A stretch of 13,763 bases of DNA, from NCBI GenBank assembly GCA_009926245.1, contig RFPG01000010.1, positions 1-13,763 on the forward strand. Reading direction: 5' to 3'. Under the pieces are notes generated by a model. It was not told the origin of the DNA, ran no database searches, and saw only the letters and a list, made by a program, of their open reading frames with translations. Origin of the DNA: Sphingobacteriia bacterium. Its GTDB lineage: Bacteria > Bacteroidota > Bacteroidia > UBA7662. Numbering within the stretch: position 1 is the first letter of the stretch; each line of letters begins with the position of its first letter. Position numbers and translations under genes: made by a program. Of this stretch, positions 1 through 8,594 are shown piece after piece.

Positions 1-398
1 TGCGTGCCCATATTTTTCACCTTTTTCATACCCTCAAAACAGGCCGCAAGGTTTCGTATTGGTACGGGGGTCGCTCCAAGCGTGAGTTATTTTATGTGGA
101 TGAGTTTCGTGCCATCGAAAAAGAGTTTCCCAACTTCCGTTTTCATGTTGTCCTATCGGAGCCTCTACCCGAGGATAACTGGAAGGTATGCCAGGGTTTG
201 GACGATCGGGACGGCGACGGATTTTTGGGCTTTGTCCACCAGTCTTTCATTGACAATTACCTCAGCAAGCACAAGGAACCGGAAGAAATCGAATTTTATT
301 TCTGCGGTCCTCCCATGATGAATGCAGCCGTGTTGAAGATGTGCGATGATTGGGGTATACCCAAGGAACACGTCGCCTTTGATGATTTTGGGGGTTAA
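1..398 (+). CDS. nqrF: Na+-translocating NADH:quinone reductase subunit F, C-terminal part (5' truncated by window edge)
   Basis: This is the last 131 codons of NqrF, read from position 3 with no start inside the window; the stop TAA is at 396-398. NqrF is the subunit that takes electrons from NADH through FAD and a 2Fe-2S centre and passes them into the Na+-pumping NQR complex of the inner membrane. Only the ferredoxin-reductase-like NAD-binding lobe is visible. It shows the segment [20 protein letters not shown], then [10 protein letters not shown], the nucleotide-binding [17 protein letters not shown], and the characteristic C-terminal end DDFGG. The length and ending match the family terminus, so the 3' end is intact. 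The N-terminal membrane anchor, 2Fe-2S domain and FAD-binding motif lie outside the window. The other nqr genes, if clustered, would be upstream. Identification is secure. Confidence 0.95.
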   Translation, partial: RAHIFHLFHTLKTGRKVSYWYGGRSKRELFYVDEFRAIEKEFPNFRFHVVLSEPLPEDNWKVCQGLDDRDGDGFLGFVHQSFIDNYLSKHKEPEEIEFYFCGPPMMNAAVLKMCDDWGIPKEHVAFDDFGG

Positions 399-419
399 TC
401 GCCTGTTTTGTCTTGTTTG

Positions 420-429
420 TAAACGTTTA
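420..429. promoter_or_regulatory. Perfect 10-bp palindrome in the nqrF-sucC gap, possible operator
   Basis: TAAACGTTTA reads the same on both strands and ends 11 nt before the sucC ATG at 441, inside the only 42-nt gap between nqrF and sucC. TTTG words lie just upstream at 407-410 and 416-419. I see no convincing TAnnTTTG element at a suitable distance, so a sucC promoter here is not established. A short symmetric site close to a start codon could bind a dimeric regulator, but a 10-bp palindrome can also arise by chance. Confidence 0.25.
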
Positions 430-440
430 ATCCAGCTCCC

Positions 441-1634
441 ATGAACATCCACGAGTACCAAGGCAAAGCCTTGTTGTCGCAATACGGTGTTACCGTTCAA
501 CGAGGAATTTTGGCCTCCACACCCGATGAGGCAGTTCAGGCTGCCAATGCGATGCAGGAACAAACGGGTACAAGTTGGTGGGTGGTCAAGGCCCAGGTTC
601 ATGCCGGGGGACGGGGCAAAGGAGGTGGAATCAAACTGGCCAAATCCATGGACCAAGTCCGTGATTTGAGCCAACAAATACTGGGTATGCAATTGGTGAC
701 CCCTCAAACGGGTGCCGCCGGTAAGACCGTTCATTCGGTTTTGATTGCGGAGGATGTTTATGCACCCGGGCCATCGCCTACGCAGGAGTTTTACTTATCC
801 GTCTTGTTGGATAGGGCCAAAGGGGGTTTTGTGATGGTTTATTCTCCAGAAGGTGGAATGGACATCGAAGAGGTAGCCGAAAAGCATCCCGAGAAAATTT
901 ACCGCGAATGGATTGATCCAACCATTGGCTTTCAGGCCTACCAGGCCCGTCGTGTCGCCTTGAATCTCGGCCTCAAGGGAGGACAGGCCTTCAAACAAAT
1001 GGTGTCCTTTTGTCAAAACCTGGTCAAAGCATTTGAGGGAACCGAGGCATCGTTGTTCGAAATCAATCCGGTCCTCAAAACTTCCGATGATCGAATCTTG
1101 GCCGTGGATGCCAAGGTGAACATTGATGACAATGCCTTGATGCGAATCCCTGCGATTGCAGCGATGCACGACCCGCGCGAAGAGGACCCAACCGAACTCA
1201 AGGCAGCCTCCTTTAATCTAAACTATGTTAAACTAGACGGCAACGTCGGTTGCATGGTGAACGGCGCCGGTTTGGCCATGGCAACCATGGATATGATTCA
1301 ACTCAGTGGCGGTAGTCCTGCGAACTTTTTAGACGTAGGGGGAACGGCATCTGCGGAGCGCGTTGCTCAGGCTTTTAATATCATTCTGGAGGATCCCAAT
1401 GTCCAGGCGATTTTGGTCAATATTTTTGGAGGAATTGTCCGTTGCGATCGTGTTGCTAACGGGATCGTGGAAGCTTGTCGCAGTCTGGGGGACCTTCGGG
1501 TTCCTTTGATTGTTCGTTTGCAGGGTACCAATGCGGTGGAAGCCAAGGCCCTTTTGGAGGCCTCCGGTCTCCCCATACGTGCTGCGGTGACCCTTGAGGA
1601 TGCCGCCTCAGCCGTTGCAGCCGCTTTGGCGTAA
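441..1634 (+). CDS. sucC: Succinyl-CoA synthetase (ADP-forming) beta subunit
   Basis: The 397-aa product is full length for SucC, the subunit that with SucD converts succinyl-CoA to succinate while making ATP or GTP in the TCA cycle. It opens with the family start MNIHEYQGKALL, so ATG 441 is well supported. An ATP-grasp nucleotide-binding domain follows, with KAQVHAGGRGKGGG at about residues 50-63. The metal/nucleotide motif FEINPV is at about 206-211 and VDAKVNIDDNAL at about 222-233. The C-terminal CoA-ligase domain holds GCMVNGAGLAMATMDM (about 270-285), the glycine-rich FLDVGGTAS and VNIFGGIVRCD (about 326-336). No motif is missing. sucD is not adjacent, so the alpha subunit must be encoded elsewhere. 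The start lies 42 nt after the nqrF stop, so cotranscription with nqrF is possible. Very secure. Confidence 0.97.
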   Translation: MNIHEYQGKALLSQYGVTVQRGILASTPDEAVQAANAMQEQTGTSWWVVKAQVHAGGRGKGGGIKLAKSMDQVRDLSQQILGMQLVTPQTGAAGKTVHSVLIAEDVYAPGPSPTQEFYLSVLLDRAKGGFVMVYSPEGGMDIEEVAEKHPEKIYREWIDPTIGFQAYQARRVALNLGLKGGQAFKQMVSFCQNLVKAFEGTEASLFEINPVLKTSDDRILAVDAKVNIDDNALMRIPAIAAMHDPREEDPTELKAASFNLNYVKLDGNVGCMVNGAGLAMATMDMIQLSGGSPANFLDVGGTASAERVAQAFNIILEDPNVQAILVNIFGGIVRCDRVANGIVEACRSLGDLRVPLIVRLQGTNAVEAKALLEASGLPIRAAVTLEDAASAVAAALA

Positions 1635-1636
1635 CG

Positions 1637-1665
1637 TTGCAAATCTGTTTTTTACCCTTAATTTG
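1637..1665 (+). promoter_or_regulatory. Possible Bacteroidota-type promoter ahead of the TonB receptor locus
   Basis: TTG at 1637-1639 and TTAATTTG at 1658-1665 are separated by 18 nt and resemble the Bacteroidota -33 (TTTG/TTG) and -7 (TAnnTTTG) elements; the -7 word has one mismatch. The pair sits directly after the sucC stop (1634) and just before ATG 1672. Transcription would start very close to that ATG, giving a short or absent leader. This is a motif match only. Confidence 0.35.
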
Positions 1666-1671
1666 GCCGTA

Positions 1672-1740
1672 ATGTGGCGATTTCAGAACCCTAACCGACT
1701 TTTGCGGTCCTTGTTTTCGCTTTTGGTTTGGGTTGTCGGG
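1672..1740 (+). other. Orphan signal-peptide coding segment, out of frame with the receptor that follows
   Basis: ATG 1672 begins 23 codons whose product has basic residues followed by a hydrophobic run: MWRFQNPNRLLRSL then FSLLVWVVG. This is the shape of a Sec signal peptide and sits where a TonB-dependent receptor should begin. The frame then continues into unrelated residues and stops at 1858-1860, so it makes no sensible protein alone. The receptor sequence picks up at about 1733-1740 in the next frame. I read this as the true 5' end of the receptor gene, separated from it by a deletion that also changes the frame. It has no signal-peptidase site of its own, consistent with loss of sequence after the hydrophobic core. 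Confidence 0.6.
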
Positions 1741-3901
1741 GACGACCATCGGAGCGAGCACGGACGTCAATGGTTTTTTTACGATCAAAAATGTTCCTGC
1801 TGGTCAATACCAATTGACAAGCACGTATTTGGGCTACGATACCGCTTCCGTGCCTGTTAAATTGAGTGCCGGAGCCACCCTCAGCTTCCGACTTTTACTC
1901 AACAAATCGTCCATCGGATTAAGGGAGGTGGAGGTTCTAGGTGCCAAACAGGAGCAATTGACCAATACCCGCGTTTCGGTAGAAACGGTGACCCCCAAAC
2001 AAATTACCCAGGTCGTTTCGGTGGGTGGGGAGGCCGATATTGCCCAGTATTTGCAAGTCCTACCGGGGGTTGTTTTTACGGGTGACCAAGGCGGCCAATT
2101 GTACATCCGCGGTGGCTCACCGGTCATGAACAAGGTGATGCTGGATGGCATGCTCCTTTACAATCCCTTTCACTCCATTGGTCTGTATTCTGTATTTGAA
2201 ACCGATCTGATCAAGAACGCCGAGGTCTTCACCGGGGCCTACAACGCCAATCATGGGGGACGTATTTCGGCGGTGATGGATGTAACAACCCGCGATGGCA
2301 ATCAAAAACGACTATCAGGCAAAATAGGCGTAAGCCCCTTTCTCAGTCGTCTGGTTTTGGAAGGCCCGCTTTGGAAGTCCAAAAAGAATGAAGGCTCCAC
2401 GCCCACCTTCATTTTTAGCGCCAAAGGTTCGTACTTGGACCAAACATCCAAGTCATTGTACTCTTATGCGGGCCCTCAGGGCCTTCCCTTCTCCTTTTTG
2501 GATATCTACGGCAAAACCACCTTCAAGTCCGATTCAGGTTCCAAGTTTTCCTTGTTTGGGTTTAACATGCGGGATCGGGCCAATTTTAGGGGAATCGCCG
2601 ACGTGGATTGGGTTTCAACCGGAGCAGGCACTCAATTTGTGCTGATCCCCGAAGGCGCCGGAAATACAATTTCAGGTAACCTGGCCTACTCCAATTTTGT
2701 ATCTGGTCAAACCGAAGCGGATGGAAGACCGCGTCGCTCCTCCATTACCGGTTTTAATGGAACGGTGGCCGTGACTCAGTATTTGAATTCAGGTCAGGCC
2801 CAATTTGGTTTTGACTTGGTGGGTCTTAGCACTGATTTTAATTTTACCAACTCCGTTGGCAAAATCATCCGTCAGCAAGAGAGTACCACCGAGCTGGCTG
2901 TTTTTGGTAAATACAACCTGGTCTTTGATAAGTGGGTTCTGGAACCTGGCCTACGGGCCCACTATTATTCAAGCCTTACCGAAATGTCGTTGGAGCCTCG
3001 CTTTAGCGCCAAGTACAATGCAAGGTCGGACCTCCGATTCAAAATTGCTGCGGGCAAATATTCCCAAAATCTTATCAGTGCCACCTCCGATCGGGATGTA
3101 GTGAACCTGTTTTTGGGCTTTTTGTCAGGCCCCGATAATTTGCCCAAAACCTTTGACGGCAAAGAAGTTACCTCTAGACTTCAAAAAGCCAACCATTTGG
3201 TGGGAGGCGTTGAAATTGATTTGGGTCCTCGGATTGAGATCAATGCCGAGACGTATATCAAACAATTTACACAGCTCACCAACATCAACCGAGACAAAAT
3301 CTTTGATGATATCGAAGGGAATTTCGGAAAACCGGATGCGCTCAAGAAGGATTTCATCCTCGAAAGAGGTCAAGCCTATGGGTTTGATTTTCGTGTCAAG
3401 TACGATGTCAAGAGATTTTATCTATGGACCACCTACAGCTGGACCTACGTCGACCGTTTTGACGGAATTCGAACCTATAATCCTGTTTTTGACCGTCGTC
3501 ATAACATCAATGTGGTTAGTAACTACACCTTTGGCAAGGAATTGCAGTGGGAGTTGTCAGGTCGTTGGAATTTGGGGACCGGGTTTCCATTTACCCAAAC
3601 CCAAGGGTTTTACCCTCAAGTCGATTTCGGGGCCGGTGCAGGGACCGATTATATCAACCAGGGAGGGGAGTTGGGGGTTCTTTTTGCGGATTTCAACCAA
3701 GGCCGCTTACCAACCTATCATCGATTGGATTTGGCTCTGCGTTACCGCAAGGAATGGAACAACGACCGATCCATGGATATCAATTTTAGTTTAACCAACG
3801 CGTACGATCGTCGGAATATATTTTATTTTGATCGGATACGTTATACCAGGGTGGATCAACTTCCGATCTTGCCTGCTTTGGGTCTGGTTTTGCATTTTTG
3901 A
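1733..3901 (+). CDS. TonB-dependent outer membrane receptor with truncated CarboxypepD_reg-like domain; 5' end appears disrupted
   Basis: The open frame encodes 722 aa from a TTG at 1733; the nearest in-frame upstream stop is TAA 1670-1672 and no ATG lies between. The product is an outer-membrane receptor that would import a substrate, not identifiable here, using TonB energy. Residues 1-57 are the second half of a carboxypeptidase-regulatory-like beta domain (GTTIGASTDVNGFF, then VPAGQYQLTSTYLGYDT). REVEV at about 64-68 may be a TonB-box-like segment. The plug follows, with DIAQYLQVLPGVVF, YIRGGSPVMNKVMLDG and NANHGGRISAVMDV (about 102-184). The rest is a beta-barrel ending in the C-terminal phenylalanine typical of barrels (GLVLHF). 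The first strands of the N-terminal domain and the signal peptide are absent from this frame. A signal peptide exists out of frame at 1672-1740. As sequenced the protein could not be exported, so this is either a recent pseudogene or an assembly error. The family call is secure; an intact product is not. Confidence 0.85.
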   Translation: MSGTTIGASTDVNGFFTIKNVPAGQYQLTSTYLGYDTASVPVKLSAGATLSFRLLLNKSSIGLREVEVLGAKQEQLTNTRVSVETVTPKQITQVVSVGGEADIAQYLQVLPGVVFTGDQGGQLYIRGGSPVMNKVMLDGMLLYNPFHSIGLYSVFETDLIKNAEVFTGAYNANHGGRISAVMDVTTRDGNQKRLSGKIGVSPFLSRLVLEGPLWKSKKNEGSTPTFIFSAKGSYLDQTSKSLYSYAGPQGLPFSFLDIYGKTTFKSDSGSKFSLFGFNMRDRANFRGIADVDWVSTGAGTQFVLIPEGAGNTISGNLAYSNFVSGQTEADGRPRRSSITGFNGTVAVTQYLNSGQAQFGFDLVGLSTDFNFTNSVGKIIRQQESTTELAVFGKYNLVFDKWVLEPGLRAHYYSSLTEMSLEPRFSAKYNARSDLRFKIAAGKYSQNLISATSDRDVVNLFLGFLSGPDNLPKTFDGKEVTSRLQKANHLVGGVEIDLGPRIEINAETYIKQFTQLTNINRDKIFDDIEGNFGKPDALKKDFILERGQAYGFDFRVKYDVKRFYLWTTYSWTYVDRFDGIRTYNPVFDRRHNINVVSNYTFGKELQWELSGRWNLGTGFPFTQTQGFYPQVDFGAGAGTDYINQGGELGVLFADFNQGRLPTYHRLDLALRYRKEWNNDRSMDINFSLTNAYDRRNIFYFDRIRYTRVDQLPILPALGLVLHF

Positions 3902-6900
3902 TGATTCGTTGGATCGATCCGATGCGTGTCAAGTGGATCGCCTCTAGTGCGGGATGGATTGCCCTGTTTCTCCTGGGATGCTTGAACGGGACCTTCGCCC
4001 AGGCTTGGGGCCCTCCAACGGAGGATCGCTGGTTTGGGGAAGAAGTCAAAACCTGGTCCCTCCGTCAAGAGCATGCCTTGGCCGGTCTGTTGTTACAGGC
4101 AACCGGGCCTCGTGCGGAAGTCAAAGACCTTGCTCAATGCCTGCATGCGGTTGCTCATCGTCGACCCGAAGCCGATCTTCTTTGCGAGCAATTCATGCTG
4201 AACAACCCGGGGCACCCGTCTTTGCCCACGGTACAGCTGGCCTATGCTACGTATTTGTTGCAAGAGGATCGGGTCTCAGAAGCCGATTTGTGCTTGGATT
4301 CTCTGAATTGGTACCGTCTGGATTGGTTTGAAGCCCAACATTACCATTATCTCAAGGGATTTCTGCGATGGCCCGTCGATACGATGGCGGCCGCAGCGCA
4401 TTGGATGCAGGCGGCGGGATCGGAGGGTCCTTACGGGAACCCGGCCCGTTATTCTCTGTTGGTTCTTCGTCTGCGTCAGCAACAAGCAGAGGCGGTTCGC
4501 TCGCTGGTGTCTCAACTCGAAAAGGATTCGGTTTTTGGACCGCGTTGTGTTTACCCTTTGGCCTGGGCCCGGACTATGCAAGGAGATACCATGGGCGTCC
4601 TGCGCACCTTGGACAGTCTGCGTGGCGACCTGATTCAAAACCCGGATGCCAAAGGATTGATGCGTTTGGGTATGGGTTTGGCGTACCATGCGGCCCAGAC
4701 GGAAGCCTATACTTCGTTTTGGAGGGCATCGGTGGCAACAGGTTACCGCCCGACGGTGGACGATACCTTGCGTTGGTGTTCGATGTTATCGTTGACCTCT
4801 TCCTGGGACACCATCTTAAGCCTGGTCAAGGGCCTTGAAAGCTGGCCTGATTCGGTGAAGTCCACGGCGTACGGTATCATGGGATGGGCTTGGTTGTCCA
4901 AGGCCGGCGATGCCGGGCCCGATCGCTACAAGGCCAGGGCCAGGTCCGCTTTTCAGCGCATAACCGAAAGAGAATTGGACGGTGAATGGAGAGAAAAGGC
5001 CTATTATCTCTATGCCAAATTGAGTTACGAAGTGGGGGAATCCCCCTCCAATTTTAGGGCCCTTGCTGCATTTCTGCTTCAATATCCGCAGAGCAGGCAT
5101 CGCGAAGAAATAAGTGAATACTTGAGCGACTTGGCCATGCGTGCTCATCATTACCAGGAATCGCTCCGCATTTTGCGTTCGGTCTCCAACAAAACACCGC
5201 GTCTGCAGGGGTTGTTGCAAAGGCTTTATTACCAGCAAGGTTTGGCATGGTTTAATCAGCGACGCTATGTTGAATGCTTGCCTTATTTGGATTCGTCGTT
5301 GCTGTATCCGGTGGATTCCAACATTCGGGCGGCGACCTTGTTTTGGAAATCCGAATTGTACCACAAAGTGGGGGAATACAACCAGGCCCTTTTGTGGATG
5401 AAAAATTTCGTCGACTATGGATGTACGTCTCCCATTCTTCGGGAATGGGGTTGCCATGCCATGGCAGCTCATTATCAGCTGGGTCATCTGTCCTTCCGGC
5501 TGGAGCGCCCGGCCCAGGCCGTTCGGTATTTGAACCAGGCCGTCAAGGCAGGTCAGGAAATGGGCGCGCTCAACGAGGCCGAATCGGCGATGCACCGGGA
5601 CGCGTACACCCGATTGGCCGATGCCTACCTCCGCGATGGACAAATCGAAGCCGCCATTCGTCAATTTAATTATTGCATTCACGATCTTCAACGGGATGTC
5701 GACTATGCTCGATACCAGTTGGCCATTTGTTACGGAATCCAACGCAACAACGAACGGAAGCGGCAGGAATTAAGCGCGCTTGTTCTTCAAGAACCTCCAT
5801 CGGATTATCGCATGTATGCGCTGATGGAATTGGCGATGACTTCCTATCAGGAATTTTCCTTTGATTCCGCTTTGGTTTGCATCGACCTCCTGCGACGTGG
5901 ATACCCTCGGCATCGTTTGGCCTTTGTCGCCATGAACCTTCAGGGTTCGGTCTATCTTGAACAAGAAAAGGACAGCCTGGCCATGTCGGTTTTTGAAGAG
6001 GTGATTCGCGAGGCCGCTGGCTTGCCCGAAGCCAAGGACGCCCTCTTTGAATTGCGCCAATGGTGTATTCGTAACAACCGTCCTCAGAAGTACTTGGATA
6101 TCGCGGGCTCCAACGGTTTGTTGGCATTGCAGGACGACCCAAGGGATTCCATACTATACGAATCGGCCCAATACAGCCTGGATGCGGGTAAGTTTTTTGA
6201 AGCCTTGGCATCGTATACCCAATACTTGCAGGAGTATCCCGGGGGGTCTTTCAAAGCCAATGCCTTGTATTATCGCTCGGTGGCTGCTGAAAAGGTCGGG
6301 GACCCCGCCATGCTGCGTCAAGATTTGGAAGCCTTGCTGGCCATGCCTCAGAACCTCTTCACCGAGCGTGCCATGCTCAAGTTAGCCCTGGTTTATACAG
6401 GCACCAAGAACCTCCGTGGATCCGCAGAGGTTTACCGCAAATTGTTGGCGGGTACCTTCTCGCAATCCTCTCGCTTGGAGGCCGTGATGGGCTTGATTCG
6501 GGTGAGTACCCTGCTCAAGGATTATTCAAACGTGGATTCGCTGGTGCGGCGGCACAGTGCAGGTCCCGAATGGGGGCGCAACGACCAAGACGAGATGCAA
6601 TGGCATGCCGCCAATGCCTCCCGTTACCGTGGTCAAGCAACGGCCGCCCAACGTATGCTGAGGCGATTGGCCGATTCATCTTCGACGGAATGGGCGGCTC
6701 GATCCCTCTATGACTTGGCATCCATGGCCTACGAGCGAAAGGATTATACCGTTTCCCAGGATCTGTTGTTTGACCTCACCGACCGCTGGCCTCAGTTCAG
6801 CGAATGGTATGGAAAAGGCCTGCTGCTCTTGGCTGAAAACCTCTACGCTATCAAAGAAAAGGAGCAAGCTGTGGCGGTCCTTCGGAACCTCATTGAAGGT

Positions 6901-6960
6901 AGGGAACCCGATGAATGGACTCGTTTGGCCGAAAACCGTATCAAAGAATGGCAACCGTAA
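3901..6960 (+). CDS. Large secreted tetratricopeptide-repeat (TPR) protein, probably periplasmic or outer-membrane associated
   Basis: The 1019-aa product starts at ATG 3901, which shares its A with the upstream receptor stop (TGATG), so translational coupling is likely. A TTG one codon earlier is less plausible, and ATG 3922 would also give a signal peptide. The hydrophobic stretch IALFLLGCLNGTFAQA at residues about 20-35 ends in a good signal-peptidase I site, AQA|W. A cysteine in LLGC is a poor lipobox. The rest is almost entirely helical repeat sequence with TPR-like spacing, for example ALLWMKNFVDY, ARYQLAICYGIQRNN, AVSVFEEVIRE-like segments, and ALYYRSVAAEKVGDPAMLRQ near 780-800. Such arrays are protein-binding scaffolds; I see no catalytic domain. 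The gene overlaps the next one (barrel protein) by 13 nt. From memory, TPR proteins of about 1000 aa precede a barrel protein of this kind in other Bacteroidota, suggesting that the two products act together. The partner and exact role are unknown. Confidence 0.85.
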   Translation: MIRWIDPMRVKWIASSAGWIALFLLGCLNGTFAQAWGPPTEDRWFGEEVKTWSLRQEHALAGLLLQATGPRAEVKDLAQCLHAVAHRRPEADLLCEQFMLNNPGHPSLPTVQLAYATYLLQEDRVSEADLCLDSLNWYRLDWFEAQHYHYLKGFLRWPVDTMAAAAHWMQAAGSEGPYGNPARYSLLVLRLRQQQAEAVRSLVSQLEKDSVFGPRCVYPLAWARTMQGDTMGVLRTLDSLRGDLIQNPDAKGLMRLGMGLAYHAAQTEAYTSFWRASVATGYRPTVDDTLRWCSMLSLTSSWDTILSLVKGLESWPDSVKSTAYGIMGWAWLSKAGDAGPDRYKARARSAFQRITERELDGEWREKAYYLYAKLSYEVGESPSNFRALAAFLLQYPQSRHREEISEYLSDLAMRAHHYQESLRILRSVSNKTPRLQGLLQRLYYQQGLAWFNQRRYVECLPYLDSSLLYPVDSNIRAATLFWKSELYHKVGEYNQALLWMKNFVDYGCTSPILREWGCHAMAAHYQLGHLSFRLERPAQAVRYLNQAVKAGQEMGALNEAESAMHRDAYTRLADAYLRDGQIEAAIRQFNYCIHDLQRDVDYARYQLAICYGIQRNNERKRQELSALVLQEPPSDYRMYALMELAMTSYQEFSFDSALVCIDLLRRGYPRHRLAFVAMNLQGSVYLEQEKDSLAMSVFEEVIREAAGLPEAKDALFELRQWCIRNNRPQKYLDIAGSNGLLALQDDPRDSILYESAQYSLDAGKFFEALASYTQYLQEYPGGSFKANALYYRSVAAEKVGDPAMLRQDLEALLAMPQNLFTERAMLKLALVYTGTKNLRGSAEVYRKLLAGTFSQSSRLEAVMGLIRVSTLLKDYSNVDSLVRRHSAGPEWGRNDQDEMQWHAANASRYRGQATAAQRMLRRLADSSSTEWAARSLYDLASMAYERKDYTVSQDLLFDLTDRWPQFSEWYGKGLLLLAENLYAIKEKEQAVAVLRNLIEGREPDEWTRLAENRIKEWQP

Positions 6961-8594
6961 AATCTATACGTTGGTGGCTCTGCTTGATTCCGGCCCTGAT
7001 GGGGGGAGGCGTCGTCATGGCCCAAGACTCCTTGCTCACCGGAAGCCCGGTTCGCATCATTCGTTCGTACGATCCGCATCTTCCGGAATGGTTTCGTTAT
7101 AACACCGATCCCATCCCTCTGCGAGAGGAAGGAAAAATCAAGGATTTGACCTATGTTAGGGATACCCTCGATCGCTTCCCGGATGGGTCCTTGACCTACG
7201 AGCCCCATGGACTCAAGGCCTCCTTTGAATCCCGACCGCCGATCGAAAAAAATCATCGTCAGTGGACCATCGGGGCCTGGCCCTGGCAGCGTGGTTATGC
7301 GGGTTGGTCCGGCTCAGGTCCGATCAAGGTGGCGTCCAAATCTTGGCATTGGTTGGCATCGGTCCAGGCAGCGGCCGGTCCTATGGGGCAGTCATCGTCT
7401 GAACTCGTTCCCCGAACGCGGGCTTTTTTGCCTTCGTTTTGGATGGAAAGCGCCCCCCAGCCCAACGGTCAACGTTGGTCGTTGGAGACCAGGCTTCGCT
7501 CCATGCAGGTCTCTTTGGAGGATCAAACCTCCCCGTACTTGCATTTCTGGTTGAAGCCTACTTGGGAGCAAGAAAAGGAAAACCAACGTGTGGAGGGCCT
7601 GATGACTTTGAACAAAGTGAACCTGCATGGGTATTCGGGGGGGAATGGATTGGGCGAATGGGGCATGGACGCATCGCACCGTTCAACGATTCGGTTTGAG
7701 AACTGGACCCTCCAAGGGAATGTATCGTTCGCAGGGGCTTTGTGGAACACGGATGAAATGAGCGGGACTCGTCAACAAGGAACCTTGGGACTCTCCTTGC
7801 AAAAGGGTGGAGAACGTACGCGGTGGAGCGTGTCTCCCACGTTGGCCTTTCTAAGCGATGACCTGCAATCGCGTTGGGTTTTATTACCTGATGTGATCGT
7901 GGAGCGCTCGCTGGGTGCTTCGGGGCTTTCGGGGCTTTTGGAAGCAGGCGTGGTCTCCGGGATTCAACAAGCGTCGCTGTACGATTGGACTGGACGATAC
8001 CCCACTCTTTTTCGAGTGAATTCCTACGGCGCGGCGGTCAATCGTTACGAAGGCTTTGTCCGATGGAGGCATGGGCTTCTCAAGTCCTGGCAAGGGGAGC
8101 ATCGTTTGGCGATGGGTCGTTGGGATCACCTTCGGTTTTTTGAGGCCGATCACCGCGAAGCGTTTGGGGTTCGTTCCTTGCATCTTGCGTCGGCTCATCG
8201 TTGGGATTTGAACAGTTCTTGGACCTATTCGACCGCTAGCGGTGTACGCATGACTTGGCAATGGGGGGTCCAAGGTTTGCTGTTGGAGGGTCAATCAAGG
8301 CCCCTTCCTGGCTTGCAACCCAGCGCGTATGCCGGATTGAAGTTGAAAGGCCCTGCAGGCAAGGGTTGGAAATGGCGTGGTGAGGGGATGATCTACGGGT
8401 TGGGTGCCGACTTGGCTTCAACCGCTCCTGTCAAGCGCCCTTGGTCCATGGACCTGGCTTTGGACAAAAATGTCGGAAATATCGGGGTGTGGTCCTTGGT
8501 CTTCCGGCAGCGACAGGGTCCTCTGGTGTTTCGGTGGGCCGAAGAATTGTACGGTGGTTCCCTCTTGCAATTGGAATGGAGAAAGCAACTTTGA
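6948..8594 (+). CDS. Outer membrane beta-barrel protein, plug-less, often labelled TonB-dependent receptor-like
   Basis: I place the start at ATG 6948, giving 548 aa, because the product then opens with a signal peptide: basic MATVKSIR, a hydrophobic core WWLCLIPALMGGGVV, and cleavage at VMA|QD after residue 25. An in-frame ATG at 6915 would add 11 charged residues in front and lengthen the overlap with the TPR gene from 13 to 46 nt. The mature N-terminus has VRIIRSYDPHLPEWFRY, which resembles the short conserved leader of a Bacteroidota barrel family that follows a large TPR gene. The remaining about 450 residues alternate polar and aromatic/hydrophobic positions (WHWLASVQAAAG, RWSLETRLRSMQVSL, FRWAEELYGGSLLQLEW) as in a transmembrane barrel. 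There is no TonB plug or carboxypeptidase-regulatory domain, so import by TonB is not supported. It ends in leucine, not phenylalanine. The barrel call is fairly sure; the function is unknown. Confidence 0.75.
   Translation: MATVKSIRWWLCLIPALMGGGVVMAQDSLLTGSPVRIIRSYDPHLPEWFRYNTDPIPLREEGKIKDLTYVRDTLDRFPDGSLTYEPHGLKASFESRPPIEKNHRQWTIGAWPWQRGYAGWSGSGPIKVASKSWHWLASVQAAAGPMGQSSSELVPRTRAFLPSFWMESAPQPNGQRWSLETRLRSMQVSLEDQTSPYLHFWLKPTWEQEKENQRVEGLMTLNKVNLHGYSGGNGLGEWGMDASHRSTIRFENWTLQGNVSFAGALWNTDEMSGTRQQGTLGLSLQKGGERTRWSVSPTLAFLSDDLQSRWVLLPDVIVERSLGASGLSGLLEAGVVSGIQQASLYDWTGRYPTLFRVNSYGAAVNRYEGFVRWRHGLLKSWQGEHRLAMGRWDHLRFFEADHREAFGVRSLHLASAHRWDLNSSWTYSTASGVRMTWQWGVQGLLLEGQSRPLPGLQPSAYAGLKLKGPAGKGWKWRGEGMIYGLGADLASTAPVKRPWSMDLALDKNVGNIGVWSLVFRQRQGPLVFRWAEELYGGSLLQLEWRKQL

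Noticed and set aside
1725..1745. Programmed ribosomal frameshift joining the signal peptide to the receptor
   Set aside because: There is no slippery heptamer, and a slip could not supply the missing first strands of the domain; a deletion explains both features better.
1594..1860. 88-codon forward frame starting inside sucC
   Set aside because: Its first 26 codons are out-of-frame sucC and linker; only the signal-peptide part from 1672 is meaningful, and the rest is out-of-frame receptor sequence.
3911..3920. Palindrome GGATCGATCC
   Set aside because: It lies inside the coding start of the TPR gene and is made of ordinary Trp-Ile-Asp-Pro codons; there is no sign of a regulatory role.
3979..3984. 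LLGC lipobox in the TPR protein, suggesting a lipoprotein
   Set aside because: Leucine two residues before the cysteine is unusual for a lipobox, and a good signal-peptidase I site (AQA) follows seven residues later.
4816..5742. Long open frame of 308 codons on the minus strand
   Set aside because: It lies wholly inside the TPR gene, has no recognisable domain and reads like the antisense of that gene's codons.
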